DNA of 32,896 nt from Yinghuangia soli. GTDB taxonomy: Bacteria > Actinomycetota > Actinomycetes > Streptomycetales > Streptomycetaceae. Below, in pieces: positions 25,401-32,896 of the stretch. The translations under genes and the position numbers were made by a program. Every line of letters starts with the position of its first letter. Position 1 is the first letter of the stretch. Location of the stretch: the NCBI RefSeq assembly GCF_021502675.1, contig NZ_JAKFHA010000055.1:1-32896 (forward strand), written 5' to 3'. Below the pieces are notes generated by a model. That model saw only the letters and a list, made by a program, of their open reading frames with translations, made no database searches and was not told where the DNA came from.

Positions 25401-26180
25401 ATGGACATACGCCGCTTCACCTCGCAGGGGCCGAGCGGTCTGGAGATCCTGGCGAACGACGTCGACCCGGCGGTCTCCACGACCTTCGACGACTCGGACT
25501 ACCGCGCGGTCATCGACCTGCTGGGCAAGCAGTACCCGATCATCCTCACCGACTCGGGCACCGGCCTGCTCTACAGCGCGATGCGCGGAGTCCTGGACCT
25601 GGCCCACCAGTTGATCGTCATCAGCACGCCCAGCGTGGACGGCGCGACGAGCGCGAGCACCACCCTGGACTGGCTGGTCGCGCACGGCTATGCGGATCTG
25701 GTGGCGCGCAGCATCACGGTCATCTCCGGGGTCCGCGAGACCGGCAAGCTGGTCAAGACCGAGGACATCGTGGCGCACTTCGAGACCCGGTGCCGCGCGG
25801 TCGTGGTCGTGCCGTTCGACGAACACCTGTCCGCAGGTGCGGAGTTGGACCTCGACATGATGCGGCCGAAGACGCGCGACGCGTACTTCGAACTGGCCGC
25901 GATCGTCGCCGAGGACTTCGGCCGGACCGCGCCGACCGGCGAACCGTGGCAGCAGGGCCCGTGGGCGCCGGACGGGCAGCCGCAGCAGCCTTACGGCGGC
26001 GGCGGGCAGTACCCGCAGCAGCAGCAGCCGTATCCGCAGCAGTACCAGCAGGGCGGGCAGCCCGGTCCCGGGCAGCAGCAGTACCCGGGCGGGCCCGCGC
26101 CGCAGCAGCAGCCGTACCAGCCGCAGCAGCCCCACCCGGGGCAGGCCTGGCCGCAGCAGCCGCCGCACCAGCAGGGCTGA
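22500..26180 (+). CDS. EspI-like Pro/Gln-rich MinD/ParA-type ATPase
   Basis: A 1226-aa protein. An acidic start (1-25) is followed by about 820 residues of low-complexity Pro, Gln, Gly, Tyr and Ala sequence, including alternating Ala/Glu/Asp-rich blocks (about 430-640) and a 48-bp repeat (24471-24566). A basic linker (about 848-895) leads to a MinD/ParA/SRP-type ATPase: deviant Walker A KGGVGKTT (906-913), [13 protein letters not shown], and [15 protein letters not shown] as the switch region. The C-terminal 80 residues are again Gln/Pro/Tyr-rich. The layout equals that of mycobacterial EspI (ESX-1), which damps secretion when ATP is low. GTG has GGAAGGA six bases upstream. It closes the T7SS locus. 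Confidence 0.85.
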   Translation: MSSEQDGTHVETPADEEEEWSGPDFTMPSWYGQSAGAQHADPLPAPSGTPIGGLPPQSGVRPGAAPGPQEDAHAGPQAAPHAGPQGGPHSAAPSGPYVEPVAAPDPGPASATEPTDRQHSGIPGAFAASEQTPAWVPPVHTPRSADDSEVPPAHGGDRGHAQGQGYGAPGPGQNAPTRMLPPITDDMPPPPGYQGGPTAPPPRPSAPPAVPPQPGGPPQAPTWQAPNSPAPQPGPGAPDPAQQQWYGQNTAPPPAGYQGYPPPSPPQYNSPYGQQPQPQQEPYGGQGPQGPYGAPPQQPYQGQGPGQGQGPGQVPGQVPGQVPPQGWQQHAPGAYAPVPQPGPDASGHPYPGQHPGQHPGQPQPEGPYGPQGRGASPYGPGQQGPYVQQAGPGQPGHPGQPDPYAAQAPQAQAQQSATPSWTPPAPQAPHVPQQHEAGRSEPSSAPGDAEASVGDRAGTAPSASDLARLIVQGGAEQQTGPAAADAPGEGEPETPDGSGTGVPGTADDSVPGFARDGDSEASADAANAAHAPSAPESGDASGADEAAARTPFAMPGAPVADGDTTGPAAGEAADAAPAEDDASGSGAQRAPFAMPGAAAPGAESVPAGAASAASAAAAAAAPGDEASGAPEAQAEQDRSGPGGQFAGQPQAGQPYPGAPGPQGDGSGPGQYPGAPGPQSDGSGPGQYPGAPGQPQAGQPYPGAPAPGAYPPPQGMPSQGSAYPPPGYAQPQPQSQPHAQQQPGDAGQYNSGPGTAYPPPNPYGTQPGAYQQDPQARPDQQQYQAGHQQPEQPGQQGRPGAYPGAEQPYGAPQGGYPAPGDPQANPAWGADVSGGGPARTVGGAPLGYTAAVELTSDRLLRRQPQARRATPRFKLGGKAAEAQRAERLARIRTPVLNGYRIAVISLKGGVGKTTTTTALGATLATERQDRVIAIDANPDAGTLGRRVRRETGATIRDLVTAMPRLHSYMDIRRFTSQGPSGLEILANDVDPAVSTTFDDSDYRAVIDLLGKQYPIILTDSGTGLLYSAMRGVLDLAHQLIVISTPSVDGATSASTTLDWLVAHGYADLVARSITVISGVRETGKLVKTEDIVAHFETRCRAVVVVPFDEHLSAGAELDLDMMRPKTRDAYFELAAIVAEDFGRTAPTGEPWQQGPWAPDGQPQQPYGGGGQYPQQQQPYPQQYQQGGQPGPGQQQYPGGPAPQQQPYQPQQPHPGQAWPQQPPHQQG
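24471..24566 (+). repeat. Tandem 48-bp in-frame repeat in the disordered region
   Basis: Two consecutive 16-residue units of the form [16 protein letters not shown] (x is Gly or Ser) are encoded here, flanked on both sides by [12 protein letters not shown]. The array is a likely site of length variation between strains. Confidence 0.8.
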
Positions 26181-26201
26181 GCCGGGACGACCGCGCGGAA
26201 A

Positions 26202-26242
26202 AACCGAGGGGCTCCCACCACTGTGGTGGGAGCCCCTCGGTT
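26202..26242. terminator. Bidirectional terminator between the T7SS locus and ribF
   Basis: A perfect 19-bp stem (26202-26220 with 26224-26242) with a three-base loop CTG stands between the convergent EspI-like gene and ribF. A run of five A on its left side gives a U-tract to minus-strand transcripts. It isolates the secretion locus from the truB-ribF operon. Confidence 0.93.
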
Positions 26243-26257
26243 CGTGTTCGGCAGCGT

Positions 26258-26314
26258 ACGACGCCTGTGCGTCGGCCTTGGGCCTCCGCACGAGGTCCGG
26301 ACGACGCCTGTGCG
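26258..26314. repeat. 14-bp direct repeat downstream of ribF
   Basis: ACGACGCCTGTGCG occurs at 26258-26271 and again at 26301-26314. The related words GCCTTGGGCC and GACGCCTGTGC are also found together at 3731-3751 in the rpsO-pnp spacer. Confidence 0.6.
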
Positions 26315-26323
26315 CCGGCCCGT

Positions 26324-27268
26324 TCAGCCCGCCGTGTCGTACGCGTCGACCAGGTCGCGCGCCCGCTTCACGTCGTCGGCCATGCGCTCCAGGAGCGCCT
26401 CGATCGAGTCGAACCGCTCCATGCCGCGCAGCCAGGCCAGGAACTCGACGCTCACGTGCACGCCGTACAGGTCCAGGTCGGTGCGGTCGATCGCGTACGC
26501 CTCGACCCGGCGCTCGGTGCCGTCGAAGGTCGGGTTGGTGCCCACCGAGATCGCCGCGGGCAGCCGGTCGCCGCCGACCACGAGCCAGCCGGCGTACACG
26601 CCGTCGCCGGGGATCGCGGTGTACGGCAGCGTCTCCAGGTTCGCGGTCGGGTAGCCCAGCTCGCGGCCGCGCTGGTCGCCGCGCACCACGACGCCCTCGA
26701 CCCGGTGCGGCCGGCCGAGCACCACGCGGGCGCCGTCCACGTCGCCCTCGGCGACCCGGGTGCGCACCACCGTGGACGAGAAGACCGTGTCGCCGTCCGT
26801 GAACAGCTCGGGCTCGACGACCGTGAAGTCGTGCTCGGCGCCGAGCCGTTCGAGCAGCTCGACGTTGCCTGTCGCCTTGTGCCCGAAGCGGAAGTTGCGG
26901 CCCTCGACGACGACCTGCGCGTGCAGCGCGTCGACCAGCACCTGGCGTACGAAGTCCGCCGCGTCCAGCCGGGAGAACTCCAGCGTGAACGGCAGGATCA
27001 GCACCGCATCGACGCCGAGGTCGGCCATCAGCTGCGCGCGCCGGTGGTGCGGCGTCAGCAGCGGCGGATGGCTGCCCGGACGCACCACCTCGCTCGGGTG
27101 CGGGTCGAAGGTCACCACGACGGACGGCAGTCCGCGCTCGCGGGCGATCTCCACGGCCTGCCCGATCACCCGCTGGTGCCCGCGGTGCACACCGTCGTAG
27201 GACCCGATCGTGACGACGGAGCGCCCCCAGTCGGAAGGGACGTCCTCCAAGCCCCGCCAGCGTTGCAC
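26324..27268 (-). CDS. ribF: Bifunctional riboflavin kinase/FAD synthetase
   Basis: A 314-aa RibF of standard size. It phosphorylates riboflavin to FMN and adenylates FMN to FAD in the cytoplasm. The N-terminal nucleotidyltransferase domain shows GSYDGVHRGHQ (22-32; the family more often has GNFDGVHRGH) and VTFDPHPSEV, then EGRNFRFGHKATG. The C-terminal flavokinase domain has RELGYPTANL at about 200-209 and GVYAGW. The GTG start is supported by GAGGAG seven bases upstream. It lies 250 bases after truB in the same direction; that gap contains 11-bp repeats. Confidence 0.96.
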   Translation of the reverse strand: MQRWRGLEDVPSDWGRSVVTIGSYDGVHRGHQRVIGQAVEIARERGLPSVVVTFDPHPSEVVRPGSHPPLLTPHHRRAQLMADLGVDAVLILPFTLEFSRLDAADFVRQVLVDALHAQVVVEGRNFRFGHKATGNVELLERLGAEHDFTVVEPELFTDGDTVFSSTVVRTRVAEGDVDGARVVLGRPHRVEGVVVRGDQRGRELGYPTANLETLPYTAIPGDGVYAGWLVVGGDRLPAAISVGTNPTFDGTERRVEAYAIDRTDLDLYGVHVSVEFLAWLRGMERFDSIEALLERMADDVKRARDLVDAYDTAG

Positions 27269-27454
27269 CTGACCGCTCCTCGTTCCTGTGACGGTTCCTC
27301 GCGACACCCCCGCGGAACATCGCAAGGCCAAGCCTGCCATGCGCCGGGCACCGCGCTTGCTCGGGCCCGCCTCCGGGGCCCGCCCGAGAGTCGGCCGAGA
27401 GTCGGCCGAGTGGTCCGTCCGGGGCACCGCGCGGCGCCCGGGACGCTTCCCTGC

Positions 27455-27487
27455 GGCCTCCCCGTGGCCTCCCCATGGCCTCCCCAT
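27455..27487. repeat. 11-bp tandem repeat between truB and ribF
   Basis: Three units of GGCCTCCCCRT (R is G, then A, A) follow one another, with a fourth partial unit. Slightly further left GAGAGTCGGCC, also 11 bases, is repeated twice (27386-27407). The 250-base spacer holds no gene. Confidence 0.75.
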
Positions 27488-27519
27488 GGCCTCCCTGCAG
27501 TCTTCTTGCGGCCGCCGGA

Positions 27520-28419
27520 TCAGCCGACGAACACCGCGATGGGCTTGGCCTGCCCCTGCTGCTCCTCCACCAGGGCCAGGAAGACGCCCTCGGGGTCGAA
27601 CACGGCGATCGGGCCGGACTCCGCGCCCTCGGCCTTCAGGCGGCCGCCGTGGGCCACCAGGCGGGCCTCGTCGGCGGTCACGTCGCGGCGCGGGAAGGCA
27701 GCCGAGGCAGCTTCCGCGATGGGCAGCACCGCGAAGGACTCCTCCAGCTGCTCCAGAGTCCGCGCCGCGTCCAGGCCGTACGGGCCGACCGCGGTACGGC
27801 GCAGCATCGTCAGATGGCCGCCGACGCCCAGGTCCGCGCCCAGGTCGCGGGCCAGCGCCCGGATGTAGGTGCCGGACGAGCAGGTGACGGTCACGTCCAG
27901 GTCGACCATGCCGTCCGCGACACGCATGTCGTGCACGTCGAAGCGCGAGACGGTCACCGGGCGGGCGGCCAGTTCGACCTCCTCGCCCTCGCGCACCCGC
28001 GCGTACGACCGCTTGCCGTCCACCTTGATGGCCGAGACCTTGGACGGGACCTGCATGATCGGGCCGCTGAGCTTCGCGATGCCGGCATCCACCGCCTCGC
28101 GGGTGACGTGCCCGGCCGGGGTGGCCGAGGTCACCTCGCCCTCGGCGTCGTCGGTGACGGTGGCCTGGCCGAGCCGGATGGTCGCCTCGTACGTCTTCTC
28201 GGTCAGCGCGAGGTGGCCAAGCAGCCGGGTGGCCTTCTCGATGCCGAGGACCAGGACGCCGGTCGCCATCGGGTCCAGCGTGCCGGCGTGCCCGACCTTG
28301 CGGGTGCCCGCGATGCGGCGCATGCGCCCCACGACGTCGTGCGAGGTGAGGCCCGCGGGCTTGTCGACGATCACGAGGCCGTCGGGGGGCGGGGGGCCGG
28401 TACGGCGTGGCTTGCTCAT
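27520..28419 (-). CDS. truB: tRNA pseudouridine-55 synthase
   Basis: A 299-aa TruB that converts U55 of the tRNA T-loop to pseudouridine. Catalytic Asp49 lies in GHAGTLDPMATG (43-54); KPAGLTSHDVV precedes it, and SSGTYIRALARDLG plus the VGGHLTMLRRTAVGP motif follow. A short C-terminal extension resembles the actinobacterial TruB tail (EEQQGQAKPIAVF). ATG at 28419 has GGAG 11 bases upstream, a long spacing; ten more codons are open upstream without a better site. It follows the DHH gene by 120 bases in which I see nothing specific. Confidence 0.96.
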   Translation of the reverse strand: MSKPRRTGPPPPDGLVIVDKPAGLTSHDVVGRMRRIAGTRKVGHAGTLDPMATGVLVLGIEKATRLLGHLALTEKTYEATIRLGQATVTDDAEGEVTSATPAGHVTREAVDAGIAKLSGPIMQVPSKVSAIKVDGKRSYARVREGEEVELAARPVTVSRFDVHDMRVADGMVDLDVTVTCSSGTYIRALARDLGADLGVGGHLTMLRRTAVGPYGLDAARTLEQLEESFAVLPIAEAASAAFPRRDVTADEARLVAHGGRLKAEGAESGPIAVFDPEGVFLALVEEQQGQAKPIAVFVG

Positions 28420-28539
28420 CGGTGCTGTTTCTCCGGGGCGCGCCCGCACGGGCGCATCGGGACGGGATGCCGCGGTGCCGCGGGGGCAGGCACTGCGGGC
28501 GGGGCGGGGTGCGAGCCGGGCAGGCGGCCGCGTCCGGGC

Positions 28540-29718
28540 TCAGCCGGGCGCGTCGGTGACCGCGTCGTCGAGCAGGTCGCGGAAGCGCGCCACGACCGTC
28601 GCGGGGTCGTTCTCCGCGGCGGTGTAGCCGGCCGCGTAGAAGTGCCCGCCGCCGCCGAGCGCCCCGCACACCCTGCCGAGGTCGACCCGGCCCTTCGAGC
28701 GCGAGGACGCCTGCAGGCGGCCGTTGTCGTCTTCCTTGAGCACCAGGGCCACCTCGGCCTCGGCGCTCTTGCGGACCACGTCGATGATGCCCTCGATCTC
28801 GTCGAGGCGGATGCCGTAGGCGTGCCGGTCGGCGCGGGTGACCACGGTCCAGACCATGCCGAGCCCGCCGGCCGCGGCGGGGTCGAGCTGCGCGGCGGCA
28901 AGCGCGCCGGCCAGCACCTTGAGGTAGCCGAACCGGCAGGTGTCCCAGATGGCCCGCGAGATGAGGTCGTGCGGGATGCCGGTGGCCAGCAGCCGCGCGG
29001 CCATCGCGTGCGTCTCGGGCGTGGTCGCCGCGTACTTGAACGACCCGGTGTCGGTGACCAGGCCGGTGTAGAGCGTGGTGGCCACCTCGGCGGTCAGCGT
29101 GCCGCCGAGCCGGCGGACCAGCTCCTCGGCGAGGACCGCGGTGGCCGGGGCGGCGATGTCGATCAGATGGTGGGTGCCGAAGCGCGTGTTGGACGCGTGG
29201 TGGTCGACCACGACCAGCGCGGCGGCCGCCTTCGCCTTGGCCTCCAGCAGGCCCAGGCGGGAGCTGCCCGCGGCGTCGAAGACCATGGCCAGCTCGGGCC
29301 GGTCCGGCACCTCGGCGGGCGGGACCAGCAGGTCCAGGCCCGGCATGAAGGTCAGCGAGGCGGGCACGACCAGCGGGTCGTCGCCGTACGAGACGTACGC
29401 CTCACGGCCCAGCTCGCGCAGCGCCAGGCCGACCGCGAGGGCCGAGCCGAGCGCGTCGCCGTCCGGGTTGACGTGCGCGAACAGGTAGACGCGGGGTGCG
29501 GCGCCGACCAGCGCGACGACCTCGTCCCAGTCCTCTTCCCGGGGCGGGGCGGGCAGGCCCGGTGCGCCCTGCGGCGGCACCGGGCCGGCCTGCTTGCCTC
29601 CGTCGCCCGGCGGTGTCGGCGGCCCTGCGGGCAGGGCGGACGGCGGCGCCGGGGCGCCGATCTGGTCCATCGCCTTTGCGGGGCCCGGGATTCCGGCCGC
29701 CGACACCGTCGGGTTCAA
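28540..29718 (-). CDS. DHH/DHHA1 phosphoesterase (nanoRNase/pAp phosphatase type)
   Basis: A 392-aa DHH-family phosphoesterase. Motifs in order: [11 protein letters not shown] (82-92), VFDAAGSS (147-153), VVVDHHASN (169-177), TDTGSFKY, and the DHHA1 glycine motif [11 protein letters not shown] near the C-terminus. Homologues degrade short oligoribonucleotides and dephosphorylate pAp, using Mn ions. The first 60 residues are Pro/Ala/Gly-rich and not part of the family core. I chose a TTG start that overlaps the rbfA stop as TTGA, with GGAGGA nine bases upstream; an ATG at 29670 is the main alternative and would remove 16 residues. Its position between rbfA and truB is typical for actinobacteria. 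Confidence 0.92.
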   Translation of the reverse strand: MNPTVSAAGIPGPAKAMDQIGAPAPPSALPAGPPTPPGDGGKQAGPVPPQGAPGLPAPPREEDWDEVVALVGAAPRVYLFAHVNPDGDALGSALAVGLALRELGREAYVSYGDDPLVVPASLTFMPGLDLLVPPAEVPDRPELAMVFDAAGSSRLGLLEAKAKAAAALVVVDHHASNTRFGTHHLIDIAAPATAVLAEELVRRLGGTLTAEVATTLYTGLVTDTGSFKYAATTPETHAMAARLLATGIPHDLISRAIWDTCRFGYLKVLAGALAAAQLDPAAAGGLGMVWTVVTRADRHAYGIRLDEIEGIIDVVRKSAEAEVALVLKEDDNGRLQASSRSKGRVDLGRVCGALGGGGHFYAAGYTAAENDPATVVARFRDLLDDAVTDAPG

Positions 29719-30188
29719 CGCTGCTCGTCCTCCTTCGTGGAGTCCCCGCCGTCCTCGTCGAGGTCGTCCTCGTCCGGGGTGCGGTACGGGTCCGCGTCGC
29801 CGGCATAGCTGGCACCCGCGGCGGTGAAGCGTACCGCCGCATCGGCCTCCTGCGCCCTGGCAAGCAGCTCATCGATCTGGCGCGCGTTGTCCGGGACGGC
29901 GTCCGCGACGAACGCCAGGGTCGGGGTGTAGCGCACCCCGGTCTGGCGCCCGACCTCGCTGCGGAGGACGCCCTTGGCGCTCTCCAGCGCCGCGGCACTC
30001 GCCTCCCGCTCGGTCTCGTCGCCGAACACGGTGTAGAACACGGTGGCTTCCCGCAGGTCGCCGGTCACCCGGGCATCCGTGATGGTGACGAAGCCCAGAC
30101 GGGGGTCCTTGATCCGCCGGTCCAGGGTCTCGGCGACCACGACCTTGATGCGGTCCGCCAGTTTGCGCGCCCGCGCGGTGTCGGTCAC
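29715..30188 (-). CDS. rbfA: 30S ribosome-binding factor A
   Basis: A 157-aa RbfA, a KH-like assembly factor for late 30S maturation and cold adaptation. The core shows [40 protein letters not shown] and [15 protein letters not shown]. An acidic tail of about 30 residues ([19 protein letters not shown]) follows, common in actinobacteria. The GTG start has GGAGG four to five bases upstream. It follows the DUF503 gene by 37 bases and overlaps the next gene. Confidence 0.96.
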   Translation of the reverse strand: MTDTARARKLADRIKVVVAETLDRRIKDPRLGFVTITDARVTGDLREATVFYTVFGDETEREASAAALESAKGVLRSEVGRQTGVRYTPTLAFVADAVPDNARQIDELLARAQEADAAVRFTAAGASYAGDADPYRTPDEDDLDEDGGDSTKEDEQR

Positions 30189-30225
30189 TGATCCTCCATC
30201 TTCGGCAGGCCGTCCGGCCCGCCTG

Positions 30226-30525
30226 TCAATCGTCCTCGCTGAACACCCGGCGGCGGGCGGACAGCAGCTGAAGCTCAGGCCGCCCGGCGACCTGCCGCTC
30301 GCACTCGTCCAGCACTTCCGCGCAGCGCTCCACGGTCGCGGACACCACCGCGATGCCGATCCGGCTGCGCCGGTGTAGATCCTGGTATTCGACCTCGGAT
30401 GCGGCAACGGCATTCTTGCGCTGCAGGTCCGCGAGTATCGGCCGGAGCAGCGAGCGCTTCTCCTTGAGGGAGTGCACATCGCCGAACAGCAGGTCGAGGG
30501 TGATCGTTCCAACGAACACGGGCAT
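30226..30525 (-). CDS. DUF503 family protein
   Basis: A 99-aa protein of the DUF503 family, found between infB and rbfA in many Gram-positive bacteria; function not established. The family pattern [20 protein letters not shown], then [21 protein letters not shown], is clear, with an LLSARRRVF end. Three start codons lie close together (GTG 30528, ATG 30525, GTG 30519) and none has a good Shine-Dalgarno site; the 30519 GTG best matches the length of homologues. It may therefore be weakly translated or have a short leader. Confidence 0.9.
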   Translation of the reverse strand: MPVFVGTITLDLLFGDVHSLKEKRSLLRPILADLQRKNAVAASEVEYQDLHRRSRIGIAVVSATVERCAEVLDECERQVAGRPELQLLSARRRVFSEDD

Positions 30526-30562
30526 CACGGGCCAGGCGCCCGGGGGCCATCCGTCGTGCAGT

Positions 30563-30616
30563 GATTACTCGGACTACTCGGATTACTCGGGTGTTGCGGT
30601 GGTTGCGGTGGTGCTG
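30563..30616. repeat. 9-bp tandem repeats upstream of the DUF503 gene
   Basis: Six 9-mers follow on the plus strand: GATTACTCG, GACTACTCG, GATTACTCG, GGTGTTGCG, GTGGTTGCG and GTGGTGCTG. They start 35 bases upstream of the DUF503 start, where a promoter or leader would be expected. The rest of the 237-base infB-DUF503 spacer holds the terminator at 30683. Confidence 0.75.
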
Positions 30617-30682
30617 TGCAGTTGTGCGCCGCGGCCGGGAATCCCGGACCGCCGGCGGTCTTCCATTGTTCTCCAACGGAGA

Positions 30683-30718
30683 GCCCTCCGCACCGACATA
30701 AGTGTCGGCGCGGAGGGC
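30683..30718 (-). terminator. Terminator-like hairpin after infB
   Basis: A 16-bp stem with one mismatch (30683-30698 with 30703-30718) and a TAAG loop lies 45 bases beyond the infB stop on the minus strand. No U-tract follows. It probably ends or attenuates the infB transcript before the DUF503-rbfA group. Confidence 0.8.
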
Positions 30719-30762
30719 GCCCGTTGCTACTGCGTTCCGCTGCGTGCTACGGCCGGAGCCGG

Positions 30763-32896
30763 TCAGGCACGCGGCTTCTCGCGGATCTCGAACGTCTCGA
30801 TGCGGTCGTCCACCTTGATGTCGTTGAACGACCCGAGGTTGATACCGCACTCGAAGCCCTCGCGGACCTCGGTGACGTCGTCCTTCTCGCGGCGCAGGCC
30901 GTCGATGTTGACGCTCTCGGCGACCACGACACCGTCGCGGATGAGGCGCGCCTTCGAGTTCCGGCGGATGGTGCCGGAGGTGACCATGCAACCCGCGATG
31001 TTGCCGAGCTTGGACGACTTGAAGACCGCGCGGATCTCCGCCGTGCCGAGCTGGACCTCTTCGTACTCGGGCTTGAGCATGCCCTTGAGCGCGGCCTCGA
31101 TCTCCTCGATGGCCTGGTAGATGACCGAGTAGTACCGGACATCCACGCCCTCGCGCTCGGACATCGTCCGCGCCCGGCCTTCCGGCCGGACGTTGAAGCC
31201 GATGATGATCGCGTCCGAGGCCACCGCGAGGGTGACGTTCGACTCCGTGATCGCACCGACGCCGCGGTCGATGATCCGCAGCTCGACGTCGTCGCCGACG
31301 TCGAGGTTGAGCAGCGCGTCCTCGAGGGCCTCGACCGAACCGGAGACGTCGCCCTTGAGGATGAGGTTGAGCTGCTGGATCTGGCCTTCCTTGAGGGCCC
31401 GGTCCAGGTCCTCCAGGGAGACCCGCTTGTTGCGGCGGGCCAGCAGCGCGTTGCGGTTGGCCGCGGCGCGCTTCTCGGCGACCTGGCGGGCGGTGCGCTC
31501 TTCCTCGACCACGAGGAAGTTGTCACCGGCGCCGGGCACCGTGGTGAGACCGAGCACCAGCACCGGACGGGACGGGCCCGCCTCGGTGACGTTGTTGCCG
31601 TTCTCGTCGAGCATCGCGCGGACGCGGCCGTACGACTCGCCGACCACGATCGCGTCGCCGACGCGCAGCGTGCCGCGCTGCACCAGGACGGTCGCGACGG
31701 AGCCGCGGCCCTTGTCCAGGTGCGCCTCGATCGCGATGCCCTGGGCCTCCTGGTCCGGGTTGGCCTTGAGCTCGAGGGCCGCGTCGGCGGTCAGGATGAC
31801 CGCTTCCAGCAGCTCGTCGATGCCGATCCCCTGCTTCGCGGAGATGTCCACGAACATGGTCTCGCCGCCGTACTCCTCGGCGACCAGGCCGTACTCGGTC
31901 AGCTGGCCGCGGACCTTCGTCGGGTCCGCGCCTTCCTTGTCGATCTTGTTGACCGCGACCACGATCGGCACGTCGGCCGCCTGGGCGTGGTTCAGCGCCT
32001 CGATGGTCTGCGGCTTCACGCCGTCGTCCGCCGCGACCACGAGGATCGCGATGTCCGTCGACTTGGCACCGCGGGCACGCATGGCGGTGAACGCCTCGTG
32101 GCCCGGGGTGTCGATGAGCGTGATCTTGCGCTCGTCGCCGTTGACCTCGGTGGCCACCTGGTAGGCACCGATGTGCTGGGTGATGCCGCCGGCCTCGCCC
32201 GCGACCACGTTGGTCTTGCGGATCGCGTCGAGAAGGCGGGTCTTGCCGTGGTCGACGTGGCCCATGACGGTGACGACCGGCGGACGCGGCCGCAGGTCTT
32301 CCTCGTCGCCCTCGTCCTCGCCCCACTCGAGGTCGAAGGACTCGAGCAGCTCGCGGTCCTCCTCCTCGGGGCTGACGATCTGGACGTCCCAGTCCAGCTC
32401 GACGCCGAGGTCGCGCAGGTCCTCGTCGGACACCGACTGCGTGGCGGTGACCATCTTGCCCAGGTGGAACATGATCTGGACGAGCGAGCCGGGGATCGCG
32501 CCGATCTTGTCCGCGAAGTCGGTCAGCGAGGCGCCGCGCGACAGCCGCAGAACGCTGCCGTTGCCACGGGGAGCCTGCACGCCGCCGATCGCGGGAGCCG
32601 ACATGTTGTCGAACTCTTGACGACGCTGGCGCTTCGACTTGCGGGCACGGCCGGGACGGCCGCCGGGACGACCGAACGCGCCCTGCGTGCCACCACGGCC
32701 GCCGGGGCCGCCGCGACCGCCGCCGGGACGACCGGCGAAACCGCCGCCGCCACCGGGACGACCAGCGCCGCCGCCGCCACCGGGACCGCCGGGACGACCG
32801 GCACCGCCGCCGCCACCGGGACCGGCCGGACGGCCGGCGAAGCCGCCGCCGCCGGGACGGCCGGCACCGCCGCCGCCGGGACCGCCGGGACGACCG
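30763..32896 (-). CDS. infB: Translation initiation factor IF-2 (5' end outside the window)
   Basis: About 710 residues of IF-2 are visible; the frame stays open to the window edge, so the true start is beyond it. The ATG at 32604 is internal, because the sequence before it ([13 protein letters not shown]) is the conserved actinobacterial junction. The first ~85 visible residues are a Gly/Arg/Pro linker of [10 protein letters not shown]-type repeats. Then come the IF2-N region, the G domain with [18 protein letters not shown] and SAKQG, and domains 2-4 ending in [20 protein letters not shown]-2 brings initiator tRNA to the 30S subunit with GTP. The IF2-N part is noticeably unlike Streptomyces versions (for example [12 protein letters not shown]). 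Confidence 0.97.
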   Translation of the reverse strand, partial: GRPGGPGGGGAGRPGGGGFAGRPAGPGGGGGAGRPGGPGGGGGAGRPGGGGGFAGRPGGGRGGPGGRGGTQGAFGRPGGRPGRARKSKRQRRQEFDNMSAPAIGGVQAPRGNGSVLRLSRGASLTDFADKIGAIPGSLVQIMFHLGKMVTATQSVSDEDLRDLGVELDWDVQIVSPEEEDRELLESFDLEWGEDEGDEEDLRPRPPVVTVMGHVDHGKTRLLDAIRKTNVVAGEAGGITQHIGAYQVATEVNGDERKITLIDTPGHEAFTAMRARGAKSTDIAILVVAADDGVKPQTIEALNHAQAADVPIVVAVNKIDKEGADPTKVRGQLTEYGLVAEEYGGETMFVDISAKQGIGIDELLEAVILTADAALELKANPDQEAQGIAIEAHLDKGRGSVATVLVQRGTLRVGDAIVVGESYGRVRAMLDENGNNVTEAGPSRPVLVLGLTTVPGAGDNFLVVEEERTARQVAEKRAAANRNALLARRNKRVSLEDLDRALKEGQIQQLNLILKGDVSGSVEALEDALLNLDVGDDVELRIIDRGVGAITESNVTLAVASDAIIIGFNVRPEGRARTMSEREGVDVRYYSVIYQAIEEIEAALKGMLKPEYEEVQLGTAEIRAVFKSSKLGNIAGCMVTSGTIRRNSKARLIRDGVVVAESVNIDGLRREKDDVTEVREGFECGINLGSFNDIKVDDRIETFEIREKPRA

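Noticed and set aside
22560-27476. 1638-codon open frame on the minus strand opposite the EspI-like gene
   Set aside because: Antisense of a low-complexity GC-rich gene that also runs through the terminator and into ribF; no domain pattern.
30563-30616. CRISPR-like array
   Set aside because: Units are contiguous 9-mers without spacers and no cas genes are present.
30353-31120. Plus-strand frame with SDYSDYSDYS
   Set aside because: The repeat comes from the 9-bp array; most of the frame is antisense to infB and the DUF503 gene.

Overview
The window is very GC-rich (roughly 70% or more by eye), uses GTG starts freely, has strong Shine-Dalgarno sites and many 4-base GTGA/ATGA gene overlaps. 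Together with the protein sequences this points to an actinomycete of the Streptomyces type (Streptomycetales). The IF2 N-terminal half and several secretion proteins differ from the Streptomyces versions I remember, so a sister genus is possible; I cannot place it further.

The two flanks are a conserved translation and RNA-turnover neighbourhood read on the minus strand. On the left are rpsO, pnp and an M16 zinc peptidase. On the right are infB (5' end outside the window), a DUF503 gene, rbfA, a DHH-family oligoribonuclease/pAp phosphatase, truB and ribF.

Between them (about 4.4-26.2 kb) lies a complete type VII (ESX-like) secretion locus. To my knowledge Streptomyces carries its T7SS in the same interval between ribF and rpsO, so the site is ancestral rather than a recent insertion. 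The left arm diverges into eccD (minus) and an eccC operon (plus): eccC, an EspC-like small protein, a 722-aa protein with a WXG-like head, and a membrane-anchored cysteine-rich protein. A strong bidirectional hairpin follows. The opposing minus-strand arm is two WXG100 genes, mycP (mycosin) and two more membrane-anchored cysteine-rich proteins. Further right, eccB (minus) diverges from eccE (plus). eccE is translationally coupled to an unknown 232-aa gene, and the arm ends in a 1226-aa Pro/Gln-rich MinD-like ATPase resembling EspI. A near-perfect bidirectional terminator separates it from ribF.

Expected working model: EccB, C, D and E form the membrane channel, EccC drives export of the Esx heterodimer and other helical substrates, MycP stabilises the complex and cleaves substrates outside, and the EspI-like ATPase probably modulates the machine from the cytosol.

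The least expected content is a set of three divergent paralogues (12866-13927, 14000-15091, 15088-16209). Each has one N-terminal transmembrane helix and exactly eight cysteines in two collinear four-cysteine halves. They are distributed over both convergent arms, two of them directly behind mycP. I know no established function for them in T7SS. Other points of interest are a 10-bp word shared by the apparent eccD and esx promoters, 9-bp minisatellites at three places, and a structured rpsO leader.
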